Assembly (NCBI RefSeq): GCF_900167915.1
Contig: NZ_FUYM01000011.1
Location: 62,001-126,000, forward strand
From: Rhizorhabdus histidinilytica
GTDB taxonomy: Bacteria; Pseudomonadota; Alphaproteobacteria; Sphingomonadales; Sphingomonadaceae
Direction: 5' to 3'
Length of the DNA stretch: 64,000 bases
Position numbers and translations under genes: made by a program
The notes under the pieces: generated by a model
Told to the model about the DNA's origin: nothing
Databases searched by the model: none
The model's input: the letters and a program-made list of their open reading frames with translations, nothing else
In this document: positions 16,894 through 26,730 of the stretch, piece by piece
How positions within the stretch are numbered: position 1 is the stretch's first letter
Layout: each line of letters opens with the position of its first letter

Positions 16894-18320
16894 CCCGCGT
16901 CCGCGGCGGCGGCCTGTCGATCTTCTGGCAGACACTGCTGCTGCTGCTCGCCAGCGTCGCGGTGGTGTTCGTCGTCACCGTCGCGCTGTTCGTCTGGTCC
17001 CCGCCGCCGCGCCCCGACTTCAACAGCCTGTCCGACATCGCTGAAGCGCTGGCCGGCCGCAAGATCCCGCGCGAGCGCCGCTGGCGGGTGATGGTCGTCC
17101 CCCGCGGCCGCGCCGGCCCGGTCGACCTGTCGCCGGCGCCGCCCGCCCGGCCGGACCCCGACGATCATGAGCGCGAACGGCGGCTCGGCGCGGTGCAGCG
17201 GCCGGCGCCGCCGCTGCCCGATCCGAACATGGTCAGCTCGGACGTCTTCACCGCCCGGCTCGCCGACCGGATCGGCGTACCGATCGAGGATGTCCGGCTG
17301 TTCTTCGAGCCCGACCAGCGCAGCAACATGCCGTTCGGGCGCCGCGGCGACCGCCGCGTGATCGTCCGCCGCGGCGAGCCATTGTTCTTCGATACCGTCA
17401 TCGCCGGGCTGCGCACCGACGGCGGCTGGCGCGTGGTGCGGACCCCGCCCCGCGCCTGGCTCGCCTCGTGGCAGCAGCGCATATTGATGCTGTTCGGGCT
17501 CAGCCTGCTCGCCGTCATCCCCTTCGCCTGGTTCTTCGCGCGCGCGCTCGCCAAGCCGATCCGCCGGATCGCCGATGCCGCCGACCGGATGGGCGCCAAC
17601 CCGCAGGCGCCGCTGATCGTCGAAGAGGGGCCGACCGAGCTGCGCGTCACCGCCCATGCGCTCAACCGCATGCAGCAGCGGCTGTCGGCCTATCTGGCCG
17701 AGCGAACCAACATGATCGGCGCGATCGCGCACGACCTGCGCACCCCGCTCGCGCGGATCGCGTTCCGCATCGAGGGCGCACCCGACGAGATGCGCGAGAA
17801 GGTCCAGGCCGACATCGAGCAGATGCGCGCGATGATCGCCGCGACCATCTCCTTCGTTCGCGACACCGGCAGCGTCCACATCGTCGAGCCGGTCGCGATC
17901 GACCGATTGCTCGCCGACCTTGCCGCAGACGAGCGCGAGACTGGTCGGCCGGTGGCGCTCGGCACGGTCGAACCGGCCGAGGTGGCGGGCGACCCGATGG
18001 CGTTGAAGCGCCTGTTCCAGAACCTGGTCGACAACGGCGTCGCCTATGGTGGCGGGGTCGAGATCGGCGTCGCCCGGATAGGGGCGGAGGCGGAGATCCG
18101 GATCGCCGATCGCGGGCCCGGACTCCCCGAAAAGGCGCTGGAGGCGATGTTCCGGCCGTTTGAGCGTGGCGAACCGTCGCGCAACCGCGCGACTGGTGGC
18201 ATCGGCCTCGGCCTCAGCATCGCCCGCGCCATCGCGCAGGAACATGGCGGCAGCCTGGTCCTCGCGAATCGGGCCGGCGGCGGGCTGGAGGCGATCTGCC
18301 GCCTGCCGATTCGGGACTGA
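16890..18320 (+). CDS. Sensor histidine kinase (EnvZ-like)
   Basis: 476 residues. Membrane helices lie near residues 10-35 and 195-220 and bracket a proline-rich periplasmic domain; a HAMP segment (FARALAKPIRRIADAADRM) follows. The H-box is IGAIAHDLRTPLARIAFR, the N-box LFQNLVDNGVAYGG, G1 ADRGPGLP, F-box MFRPFERGE and G2 GGIGLGLSIARAIA. It is the cognate partner of the upstream OmpR-type regulator. The periplasmic sensor could detect envelope stress, a pump substrate or the neighbouring EF-hand protein; this is not decided by sequence. Confidence 0.95.
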   Translation: MTRVRGGGLSIFWQTLLLLLASVAVVFVVTVALFVWSPPPRPDFNSLSDIAEALAGRKIPRERRWRVMVVPRGRAGPVDLSPAPPARPDPDDHERERRLGAVQRPAPPLPDPNMVSSDVFTARLADRIGVPIEDVRLFFEPDQRSNMPFGRRGDRRVIVRRGEPLFFDTVIAGLRTDGGWRVVRTPPRAWLASWQQRILMLFGLSLLAVIPFAWFFARALAKPIRRIADAADRMGANPQAPLIVEEGPTELRVTAHALNRMQQRLSAYLAERTNMIGAIAHDLRTPLARIAFRIEGAPDEMREKVQADIEQMRAMIAATISFVRDTGSVHIVEPVAIDRLLADLAADERETGRPVALGTVEPAEVAGDPMALKRLFQNLVDNGVAYGGGVEIGVARIGAEAEIRIADRGPGLPEKALEAMFRPFERGEPSRNRATGGIGLGLSIARAIAQEHGGSLVLANRAGGGLEAICRLPIRD

Positions 18321-18412
18321 CGCGGCCGGTCCTCCCGTGAAAGCGAGGACGACGGAGATTTCGTGACGACGGGAATGGCGGTAGAAGGATCGCTGTCCGG
18401 CGAGTCCGTGAG

Positions 18413-19775
<1,363 letters not shown>

Positions 19776-19791
19776 GGGTGTCGCATATCGT

Positions 19792-19870
19792 CGTCCCGGC
19801 GGAGGCCGGGACCTCAGGAGGCAAGGGCGCGCGGAAGTCTCCCGAGATCCCGGCCTCCGCCGGGACGACG
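19792..19870. repeat. Palindromic repeat pair, family C (E1 alpha/E1 beta gap)
   Basis: Two inverted GC-rich arms (GTCCCGGCGGAGGCCGGGAC near 19793-19812, and the matching arm at 19844-19870) fill the space between E1 alpha and E1 beta. Each arm is itself a hairpin, and the pair can fold on a larger scale. The same design recurs at 33578, 34176 and 60626. Sitting inside an operon, it may modulate mRNA stability between the two subunits. Confidence 0.75.
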
Positions 19871-19887
19871 CGTGGGGAGATCGTCGC

Positions 19888-20913
19888 ATGACCGGCGAAT
19901 CCCGCACGATGAACATGATCCAGGCGATCAATTCGGCGATCGACGTCGCGATGGGCCGCGACGAGAAGATCGTCGTGCTGGGCGAGGACGTCGGCTATTT
20001 CGGCGGTGTCTTCAAGGCGACCGAGGGGCTGCAGAAGAAATACGGCAAGACCCGCGTGTTCGACACGCCGATCAGCGAATGCGGCATCATCGGCGTCGCG
20101 GTCGGCATGGCGACCTACGGCCTGCGCCCGGTGCCGGAAATCCAGTTCGCCGACTATATCTATCCGGCGCTCGACCAGCTCGTCTCCGAGGCGGCGCGGC
20201 TGCGCTACCGTTCGGCGGGCGAGTACACCGCGCCGATCACGGTGCGCACCCCGTTCGGCGGCGGCATCTTCGGCGGCCAGACGCACAGCCAGAGCCCCGA
20301 GGGCATCTTCACCCATGTCGCCGGGCTCAAGACGGTGATCCCGTCCAATCCCTACGACGCCAAGGGCCTGCTGATCGCCGCGATCGAGGACAATGATCCG
20401 GTGATCTTCTTCGAGCCGAAGCGCATCTACAACGGCCCGTTCGACGGCCATTACGACCGTCCGGTCCAGCCGTGGAGCAAGTTCGCCGAGAGCGCGGTGC
20501 CGGACGGCCATTATACGGTGCCGCTCGGCAAGGCGCGGGTCGTGCGCGAGGGCAACGACGTCACCGTCCTCGCCTATGGCACGATGGTCCATGTCGCGCA
20601 CAGCGTGATCCAGGAGACCGGCGTTGACGCCGAGCTGGTCGACCTGCGCACGCTGGTCCCGCTCGACATCGAGACGGTCGTCGAATCGGTGAAGAAGACC
20701 GGGCGCTGCATGGTCGTCCACGAGGCGACCAAGACCAGCGGCTTCGGCGCCGAGCTGTCGGCGCTGGTGCAGGAGCATTGCTTCCACTGGCTCGAGGCGC
20801 CGGTACAGCGCGTGACCGGATGGGACACGCCATATCCCCACAGCCTCGAATGGGCCTATTTCCCCGGTCCGGTGCGGCTGACCGAAGCGTTCAAGCGCGT
20901 GATGCAGGATTGA
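19888..20913 (+). CDS. bkdA2: Branched-chain 2-oxoacid dehydrogenase E1 beta
   Basis: 341 residues of the transketolase pyrimidine-binding and C-terminal domains. Signatures are MIQAINSAIDVAMGRDEKIV, GEDVGYFGGVFKATEGLQ, FDTPISECGIIGVAVGMA and FGGGIFGGQTHSQSPEG, then a C-terminal domain with LVDLRTLVPLDIETV and MVVHEATKTSGFG. It completes the alpha2beta2 E1 component. The ATG has GGGGAGA upstream, right after the repeat; the E2 gene starts 6 bp after its stop. Confidence 0.95.
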   Translation: MTGESRTMNMIQAINSAIDVAMGRDEKIVVLGEDVGYFGGVFKATEGLQKKYGKTRVFDTPISECGIIGVAVGMATYGLRPVPEIQFADYIYPALDQLVSEAARLRYRSAGEYTAPITVRTPFGGGIFGGQTHSQSPEGIFTHVAGLKTVIPSNPYDAKGLLIAAIEDNDPVIFFEPKRIYNGPFDGHYDRPVQPWSKFAESAVPDGHYTVPLGKARVVREGNDVTVLAYGTMVHVAHSVIQETGVDAELVDLRTLVPLDIETVVESVKKTGRCMVVHEATKTSGFGAELSALVQEHCFHWLEAPVQRVTGWDTPYPHSLEWAYFPGPVRLTEAFKRVMQD

Positions 20914-20919
20914 TCCGAG

Positions 20920-22248
20920 ATGGGCACCTATAGTTTCAAGCTTCCGGACATCGGCGAGGGCATCGCCGAGGCCGAGATCGTCGCCTGGCACGTCGCCCCC
21001 GGCGACATGGTCGAGGAGGATGCGCCGCTCGCCGACCTGATGACCGACAAGGCGACCGTCGAGATGACCGCGCCGGTCGCCGGCAAGGTGGTGAAGATCG
21101 CGGGCGAAGTCGGCGAGCAGATCGCGATCGGCTCGATCCTCGCGGTGTTCGAGGTCGAGGGCGAGGGCCCGGTCGAGGCCGAAGCCGAGCCGGCACCCGC
21201 GGTCGAGGTCGCGCCGAACGAAGCGGCCCAGGTCGTGAAGCCGGAGCCTTCCCCTTCCCCCCTCCCTTCCGGGGAGGGGTCGGGGGTGAGTGGCGAGCGA
21301 AGCGAGCCTGCACCGATCGAGGCCGGGGAAAAGCCGCCGGCTGCGCCGACGGTACCCGCCCCCAGCCCCTCCCTTGCAGGAAGGGGGGAAAGGAAGGTCC
21401 TCGCCTCCCCCGCCGTCCGCCAGCGCGCCAGGGACCTCGGCATCGACCTCGCCGACGTCAAGGCCGCCGAGGACGGCCGCGTCCGCCATGCCGATCTCGA
21501 CGCCTTCCTCGCCTATAATGCCGGCGGCGGCTATCGACCGGCGGGCGGCGTCCGCGCCGACGAGCAGGTCAAGGTGATCGGCCTCCGCCGCCGCATCGCC
21601 GAGAACATGCAGGCGGCCAAGCGTCACATCCCGCATTTCACCTATGTCGAGGAGATCGACGTCACCAAGCTGGAGGAACTGCGCGCCGATCTCAACGCGA
21701 CGCGCGGCGCCAAGCCCAAGCTCACCATGCTGCCGCTGCTGATCACCGCGATCTGCAGGACGCTGCCCGATTTCCCGATGATCAACGCGCGCTATGACGA
21801 CGAGGCGGGGATCGTCACCCGCTCGGGCGCGGTCCATCTCGGCATGGCGACGCAGACCGACGCCGGGCTGATGGTGCCGGTGATCCGCAACGCGCAGGAC
21901 CGCAATGTCTGGCAGCTCGCGAGCGAGATCGTCCGACTGGCGGAGGCGGCGCGCAGCGGCAAGGCGACGTCGGGGGAGCTGTCGGGATCGACGCTCACCA
22001 TCACCTCGCTCGGCCCGCTCGGCGGCATCGCGACGACGCCGGTGATCAACCGGCCCGAGGTGGCGATCATCGGCCCCAACAAGGTGGTCGAGCGTCCGGT
22101 GTTTCGCGACGGCCAGGTCGTCGCCGCCAAGCTGATGAACCTGTCGATCTCGTGCGACCACCGCGTCGTCGACGGCTGGGACGCCGCCAGCTTCGTCCAG
22201 GCGCTCAAGCGGCTGATCGAGACGCCCGCGCTGCTGTTCGTGGATTGA
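20920..22248 (+). CDS. bkdB: Branched-chain 2-oxoacid dehydrogenase E2 (lipoamide acyltransferase)
   Basis: 442 residues: lipoyl domain (1-80) with the lipoylated Lys in LMTDKATVEMTAPVAG, linker, E3/E1-binding domain (about 158-195, ASPAVRQRARDLGIDLADVK) and the catalytic trimer domain (about 210-442) with ISCDHRVVDGWDAASF. It transfers the branched acyl group to CoA. About 50 residues of the linker (roughly 109-158) are encoded by a family A palindromic repeat read in frame, giving peptides such as LPSGEGSGVSGERSEP. The linker is flexible, so function is probably kept. Confidence 0.95.
   Translation: MGTYSFKLPDIGEGIAEAEIVAWHVAPGDMVEEDAPLADLMTDKATVEMTAPVAGKVVKIAGEVGEQIAIGSILAVFEVEGEGPVEAEAEPAPAVEVAPNEAAQVVKPEPSPSPLPSGEGSGVSGERSEPAPIEAGEKPPAAPTVPAPSPSLAGRGERKVLASPAVRQRARDLGIDLADVKAAEDGRVRHADLDAFLAYNAGGGYRPAGGVRADEQVKVIGLRRRIAENMQAAKRHIPHFTYVEEIDVTKLEELRADLNATRGAKPKLTMLPLLITAICRTLPDFPMINARYDDEAGIVTRSGAVHLGMATQTDAGLMVPVIRNAQDRNVWQLASEIVRLAEAARSGKATSGELSGSTLTITSLGPLGGIATTPVINRPEVAIIGPNKVVERPVFRDGQVVAAKLMNLSISCDHRVVDGWDAASFVQALKRLIETPALLFVD
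21246..21397. repeat. Family A palindromic repeat inside the E2 coding sequence
   Basis: Arms CCCTCCCTTCCGGGGAGGGG (about 21260-21279) and CCCCTCCCTTGCAGGAAGGG (about 21366-21387) flank GGCGAGCGAAGCGAGCCTGC, the same core seen between ivd and mccB. The whole element is open in the E2 frame and falls exactly between the lipoyl domain and the peripheral-subunit-binding domain. It has diverged from the intergenic copies at the palindrome centres (TTCCGG and TTGCAGG in place of TTTCAA/TTGAAA), suggesting it is older or under coding constraint. Confidence 0.75.
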
Positions 22249-22321
22249 AGCCGACTTGCCACCCCCCCGTACCGGGCGCTAGAGAGCGCGCCACTCAACG
22301 ATAGCTCGGGACGGGACGGCA

Positions 22322-23065
22322 ATGGCCGGTCATAGCAAATTCAAGAACATCATGCACCGCAAGGGTGCGCAGGACAAGAAGCGCTCGGCGCTGTTCTCCA
22401 AGCTCAGCCGCGAGATCACGGTTGCGGCGCGCATGGGTCTGCCCGATCCGGCGATGAACGCGCGCCTGCGCCAGGCGGTGATCACCGCGCGCAAGGAAGG
22501 GCTGCCGAAGGATAATATCGAGCGCTCGATCAACAAGGCCGCGGGCGGCGACGGCGCCAATTACGAAGAGATCCGCTATGAGGGCTTCGGCCCCGGTGGC
22601 GTCGCGCTGATCATCGAGGCGCTCACCGACAACCGCAACCGCACCGCGACCAACGTCCGCACGATCGTCTCCAAGAATGGCGGCAATCTCGGCGCGGGCG
22701 GATCGGTCAGCCACGGCTTCGACCGGCTCGGCCTGATCAACTATGGTCTCGCGGCGGGCGACGCCGAGAAGGTGTTCGAGGCCGCGCTGGAGGCCGGCGC
22801 CGACGACGTCAGCTCGTCCGAGGACGGCCACGAGATCTGGACCGCGCAGGACGCGCTGCACGAGGTCGCCAAGGCGCTCGAGCCGGTGCTGGGCGAGCCC
22901 GACGGCGCCAAGCTGGCCTGGCGCCCGCAGACCCAGGTGACGGTCGGCGAGGACGACGCCGCCAAGCTCCTCAAGCTGATCGACGCGCTCGACGACGACG
23001 ACGACGTCCAGACCGTCTGGGGCAATTACGACGTGCCCGAAGAGGTGATGGCGAAGCTGGGGTAA
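22322..23065 (+). CDS. yebC: YebC/PmpR family protein
   Basis: 247 residues, full length. It starts with the family signature [20 protein letters not shown] and continues with [32 protein letters not shown] and [18 protein letters not shown]. YebC-type proteins act as DNA-binding regulators and, in recent work on the family, as translation factors that relieve ribosome stalling. It lies upstream of ruvC, as in many proteobacteria, but a DUF559 cassette now separates the two. Confidence 0.95.
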   Translation: MAGHSKFKNIMHRKGAQDKKRSALFSKLSREITVAARMGLPDPAMNARLRQAVITARKEGLPKDNIERSINKAAGGDGANYEEIRYEGFGPGGVALIIEALTDNRNRTATNVRTIVSKNGGNLGAGGSVSHGFDRLGLINYGLAAGDAEKVFEAALEAGADDVSSSEDGHEIWTAQDALHEVAKALEPVLGEPDGAKLAWRPQTQVTVGEDDAAKLLKLIDALDDDDDVQTVWGNYDVPEEVMAKLG

Positions 23066-23070
23066 GAGTT

Positions 23071-23520
23071 CCCCCTCCCTTTCAAGGGAGGGGGCCAGGG
23101 GGTGGGTGAGTGGCGAGGTAATGAGTGGCGCTCAGGATCAAGGCCCATCTCGGTGATCGCGCCCGTAATCTGCGGTCGAGACAGACCCCGATGGAATACA
23201 GGCTGTGGTCCCGCCTGAAATCCTCCCAGCTTGATGGTTTCAAGTTCCGCCGCCAGATCGTGCTGGAGCCCTACATCGCCGATTTCTTCTGCGCCTCGAT
23301 CGGTCTCGTGATCGAGGTCGACGGCGATACGCATGATCCGGAGGCGGATGCCGTGCGCGACGCGAATCTGTTGAGGCAGGGTTTCACCGTGTTGCGCTTC
23401 ACCAATGTGGACGTGCGCGATAACATCGACGGTGTGCTCGATACGATCCTGATCAAGGCGCGGTCCATGCCGGCGCGCTTCACCCACCCCCCGGCCCCCT
23501 CCCTTGAAAGGGAGGGGGGG
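23071..23520. mobile_element. Putative mobile cassette: family A palindromes flanking a DUF559 gene
   Basis: Palindromic arms at 23071-23094 (CCCTCCCTTTCAAGGGAGGG) and 23495-23520 (CCCTCCCTTGAAAGGGAGGG) bound a single DUF559 gene; next to the arms GGTGGGTG faces CACCCACC, so the ends are inverted repeats. The cassette sits precisely in the yebC-ruvC junction, an otherwise conserved gene order. No transposase or target-site duplication was recognised. Calling it mobile is inference from its boundaries and from the dispersed arms elsewhere in the window. Confidence 0.55.
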
Positions 23521-23526
23521 CTGTGA
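23125..23526 (+). CDS. DUF559 endonuclease-like protein
   Basis: 133 residues of the DUF559 family (Vsr/PD-(D/E)XK nuclease-like fold). Conserved features are [36 protein letters not shown] and [11 protein letters not shown], giving the expected Glu, Asp and E-x-D catalytic positions, then [19 protein letters not shown]. The GTG start has CGAGG about 7 nt upstream. The last residues ([14 protein letters not shown]) are encoded by the right repeat arm, and the stop overlaps the ruvC start. Nuclease activity and role are inferred; family members are widespread but poorly characterised. Confidence 0.85.
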   Translation: MALRIKAHLGDRARNLRSRQTPMEYRLWSRLKSSQLDGFKFRRQIVLEPYIADFFCASIGLVIEVDGDTHDPEADAVRDANLLRQGFTVLRFTNVDVRDNIDGVLDTILIKARSMPARFTHPPAPSLEREGGL

Positions 23527-24020
23527 TCCTGATCGGCTTCGATCCGGGGCTCGGCACGACCGGCTGGGGCGTGATCGCCGCCGACGGGAATCGGCTGAGC
23601 CATGTCGCCAACGGCCAGATCAGGACGGAGCCGTCGATGGAGTTGTCCCGCCGGCTCTACCTGCTTCACAGCGCGCTGGCGGAGATCATCCGCACCTACC
23701 GGCCCGAGGCGGCGGCGGTCGAGGAGGTGCTCGGCAACTCGAACGCGCAGTCGACCCTCAAGCTCGGCCAGGCGCGCGGCGTCGTGCTGCTCGCTGCCGC
23801 GCTCGCCGAGGTGAGCGTCGGCGAATATCATCCCTCGATCGTCAAGAAGGCCGTGGTCGGCACGGGCGGTGCGGAGAAGAGGCAGGTGCAGGCGATGGTC
23901 AAGGTTCTCCTCCCCGGCGCGAAGCTGTCGGGCCCCGACGCGGCCGACGCGCTGGCGGTCGCGGTCACCCACGCCCATCACCTCGCCAGCGCGCGCGCGA
24001 TGCGCCGGGTGGTCGCATGA
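23523..24020 (+). CDS. ruvC: Holliday junction endonuclease RuvC
   Basis: 165 residues. RuvC resolves Holliday junctions in homologous recombination. Acidic catalytic residues lie in [27 protein letters not shown] and the C-terminal [16 protein letters not shown]. The start is GTG at 23523, overlapping the DUF559 stop, and its Shine-Dalgarno GGGAGGGGGG belongs to the repeat arm. Its stop overlaps ruvA by 4 bp. Confidence 0.96.
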   Translation: MILIGFDPGLGTTGWGVIAADGNRLSHVANGQIRTEPSMELSRRLYLLHSALAEIIRTYRPEAAAVEEVLGNSNAQSTLKLGQARGVVLLAAALAEVSVGEYHPSIVKKAVVGTGGAEKRQVQAMVKVLLPGAKLSGPDAADALAVAVTHAHHLASARAMRRVVA

Positions 24021-24646
24021 TCGCGCGGCTGCGCGGCGTCCTGGCGGAAGCGGGCGCCGACCATGCGGTGCTCGACGTCGGCGGGGTCGGCTATCTCGTC
24101 TGGTGCTCGGCCCGAACCCTGTCGGCGATAGGGGGCGCTTCACGTGACGGCTCGCAAGGCGAGCCGGGGGGCGGCGACGTGCTGCTGTTCACGGAGATGC
24201 AGGTGCGCGAGGACGCGATCACCCTCTACGGTTTCGGATCGGCCGGGGAGCGCGATTCCTTCCGCCTGCTGACCAGCGTCCAGGGGGTGGGCGGCCGGGT
24301 CGCGCTCGCGATCCTTTCGGTGCTCGACGCGGGCGAGCTGTCGCGCGCGGTGGCGAGCGGCGACAAGGCGATGATCGCCCGCGCCAACGGCGTCGGCCCC
24401 AAGCTCGCCATGCGTATCGTCAATGAGCTGAAGGACAAGATGGGCGGCGTCGTGCTCGGCCCGGGCCTCGGTGCCGCGCCCGCCGCGAAGGGCGGCGTGT
24501 CGACCGACGCGCTGTCGGCGCTCGCCAATCTCGGCTTCAAGCCGGCCGAGGCCAGCGCGGCGGTCGGCGCTGCGATCGAGGAGCTGGGCGACGGCGCCAC
24601 GCTCGACGCGGTCGTCCGTCTCGCACTGCGCAAGGCGGCGAAATAA
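24017..24646 (+). CDS. ruvA: Holliday junction branch-migration protein RuvA
   Basis: 209 residues: OB-fold domain I ([27 protein letters not shown]), two helix-hairpin-helix motifs ([36 protein letters not shown]) and a C-terminal RuvB-binding domain ([18 protein letters not shown]). Compared with E. coli RuvA, domain I has about 13 extra residues ([15 protein letters not shown]) before [19 protein letters not shown]. The DNA there contains a small perfect hairpin. Confidence 0.95.
   Translation: MIARLRGVLAEAGADHAVLDVGGVGYLVWCSARTLSAIGGASRDGSQGEPGGGDVLLFTEMQVREDAITLYGFGSAGERDSFRLLTSVQGVGGRVALAILSVLDAGELSRAVASGDKAMIARANGVGPKLAMRIVNELKDKMGGVVLGPGLGAAPAAKGGVSTDALSALANLGFKPAEASAAVGAAIEELGDGATLDAVVRLALRKAAK
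24149..24165. repeat. Small palindrome inside ruvA
   Basis: GGCTCGC-AAG-GCGAGCC is a perfect 7-bp stem with a 3-nt loop. It lies in the segment encoding extra residues of RuvA domain I. The GCGAGCC half resembles the GCGAGCCTGC core of family A repeats, so it may be a relic of a repeat insertion; the similarity is short. Confidence 0.4.
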
Positions 24647-24657
24647 CGCGACGCCCC

Positions 24658-26664
24658 GTGAGGGAACCGGCGACAGCGGCGCAGCCGCCCGCGGCGGAGA
24701 TGGACGCATTGCGCGCGATCGAGCGGCGCGGCGAGATGCGCTCGCTGCTCGGCCAGGGGCTGCCGCTGCTCGAACGCTTCCCGAAGGCGGTGCCGCTGCT
24801 CCAGATGCTGGGCATCGCCCATGCCCGGTTGCGCGAGCCGGCTGCCGGCGCGGCGTTGTTCGCGCGGATCACCATGATCGAGCCCGACAATGCCGCCGGT
24901 CATGTCAATCTGGGCAACAGCCTGCGCGACCTTGGCCGGCGCGATGCCGCGATCCGCAGCTTCGAGCGGGCGATCGCGATCGATCCCGGCCTAGCCCAGG
25001 CGCATTTCAACCTGGGCAACGTCCTCTACGACCTCGGCCGTTCCGCCGATGCGCTGTCGCGCGTCGAGGCAGCGATCGCGCTGCGGCCCGATTATGCCGC
25101 CGCGCATGCGCTGAAGGGTGACGCGCTGGTCGCGCTCGGCCGGTTGGAGAAGGCGCTGGCCTGTTATCGTCGCGCTCTCGATCTCGCTCCCGACACGGCC
25201 CGGACGTACAATAATATGGGCATGGCGCTGCGGCAGCTCGGCCGGTTTCCCGAGGCGATCGCGGCGTTCGGTGAGGCGCTTGCCCGCCAGCCGGGCCATG
25301 ACGCCGCCCGCATCCGCCGCGCCTATCTGCGCGCCCGCATCTGCGACTGGGACGCGATGGCCGAGGACGCCGCGCGGCTGCCGGCGCTCGGCATCGAGGG
25401 GCCGCCGGTCCCGCCCTTCATGATGCTGGCGCTCGATGATTCGCCCGCCCGGCACCGGCTGCGCGCCGATCGCCATGCGGCGGCGAACTTTCCCCGCGTC
25501 GTCGGAGCGGAAACCGTGCCCGCGAGGCCGATCGCACCGGCCGAGCGGCTGCGGATCGGCTATTTCTCGGCCGATTTCCACGATCATGCGACGATGCACC
25601 TGATGGCGCGCCTGTTCGAGCTGCACGATCGCGCCGGCTTCGAGGTCCACGCCTTCTCCTACGGACAGGCGTCGGACGATCCGATGCGACGGCGGCTGGT
25701 CGCCGCGGTCGAGCACTTCCACGACGTCCGGGCGCTCGACGACCGCGCGATCGTCGCGCTCGCCCGGCGCGTGGGGATCGACGTCGCGATCGACCTCAAG
25801 GGCTATACCGCCGACACGCGATCGGCCCTGTTCGCCTGGCGCGCCGCACCGGTGCAGATCGCCTATCTCGGCTATCCGGGGACGATGGGCGCGCCGTTCA
25901 TCGACTATATCGTCGCCGACCGCACCGTCATCCCGCCCGATCAGCTCGCGCATTACAGCGAGGCGCCGATCTGGCTTCCCCACAGCTATCAGGTGAACGA
26001 CGACCGGCGCCCGATCGCCGACCGGCCGCTCGGCCGCGCCGACGTCGGCCTGCCAGAACGGGGCTTCGTCTTCGCCAGCTTCAACGCCAGCTACAAGATC
26101 ACGCCTGATCTGTTCGCGATCTGGATGCGCCTGCTCGATCGGGTCGAGGGCAGCGTGCTGTGGCTGCTCGACGACGACGCCGACGCCGCAGCGAACCTGC
26201 GCGGCCATGCGCGCCGGCACGGCATCGATCCCGCCCGGCTGGTGTTCGCCGCCAAGCTGCCGGTGGCCGAGCATCTGGCGCGGCAGCGGCTGGCGGACCT
26301 GTTCCTCGACAGCTTCGTCTGCAACGCCCACACCACGGCGAGCGACGCGCTATGGGCGGGGCTGCCGATCGTGACCCGGATCGGCGAGGGCTTCGCCGCG
26401 CGGGTCTGCGCCAGCCTGCTGCGCGCGGTCGGCCTGCCCGAGCTCGTCACCGACAGCGCCGCCGACTATGAGCGGCTCGCTTTGGCCCTCGCTACCGATC
26501 GCCCCGCGCTGGCGGCGATCCGCGCCCGGCTCGCCGCGCAGCGCACCACCGCGCCACTGTTCGACAGCACCGCCTTCGCCCGGCATATCGAGGCCGGCTA
26601 TCGCGCCGCGCATGCCCGCCGGCTGGCGGGGTTGCCGCCGGCCCCGATCGAAATCGCTCCCTGA
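24658..26664 (+). CDS. TPR protein O-GlcNAc transferase-like (SPINDLY/OGT, GT41)
   Basis: 668 residues. The N-terminal third (about 30-230) is built of tetratricopeptide repeats (NAAGHVNLGNSLRDLGRRDA, QAHFNLGNVLYDLGRSADA, ARTYNNMGMALRQLGRFPEA). The rest is a GT41 catalytic region: LRIGYFSADFHDHATMHLM, VDVAIDLKGYTADTRSALFA, QIAYLGYPGTMGAPFIDYIV, FASFNASYKITPDLFAIWM and CNAHTTASDALWAGLPIVT. It should transfer a sugar from a nucleotide sugar to protein; acceptor unknown. It lies between ruvA and ruvB. Start GTG 24658 or ATG 24700. Confidence 0.88.
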   Translation: MREPATAAQPPAAEMDALRAIERRGEMRSLLGQGLPLLERFPKAVPLLQMLGIAHARLREPAAGAALFARITMIEPDNAAGHVNLGNSLRDLGRRDAAIRSFERAIAIDPGLAQAHFNLGNVLYDLGRSADALSRVEAAIALRPDYAAAHALKGDALVALGRLEKALACYRRALDLAPDTARTYNNMGMALRQLGRFPEAIAAFGEALARQPGHDAARIRRAYLRARICDWDAMAEDAARLPALGIEGPPVPPFMMLALDDSPARHRLRADRHAAANFPRVVGAETVPARPIAPAERLRIGYFSADFHDHATMHLMARLFELHDRAGFEVHAFSYGQASDDPMRRRLVAAVEHFHDVRALDDRAIVALARRVGIDVAIDLKGYTADTRSALFAWRAAPVQIAYLGYPGTMGAPFIDYIVADRTVIPPDQLAHYSEAPIWLPHSYQVNDDRRPIADRPLGRADVGLPERGFVFASFNASYKITPDLFAIWMRLLDRVEGSVLWLLDDDADAAANLRGHARRHGIDPARLVFAAKLPVAEHLARQRLADLFLDSFVCNAHTTASDALWAGLPIVTRIGEGFAARVCASLLRAVGLPELVTDSAADYERLALALATDRPALAAIRARLAAQRTTAPLFDSTAFARHIEAGYRAAHARRLAGLPPAPIEIAP

Positions 26665-26730
26665 GATGGACGGGAAGGGCAACGGCGCTCGACAGCGGCC
26701 CCCGGGAACGGTTAGGGAACGGCGACGAGC

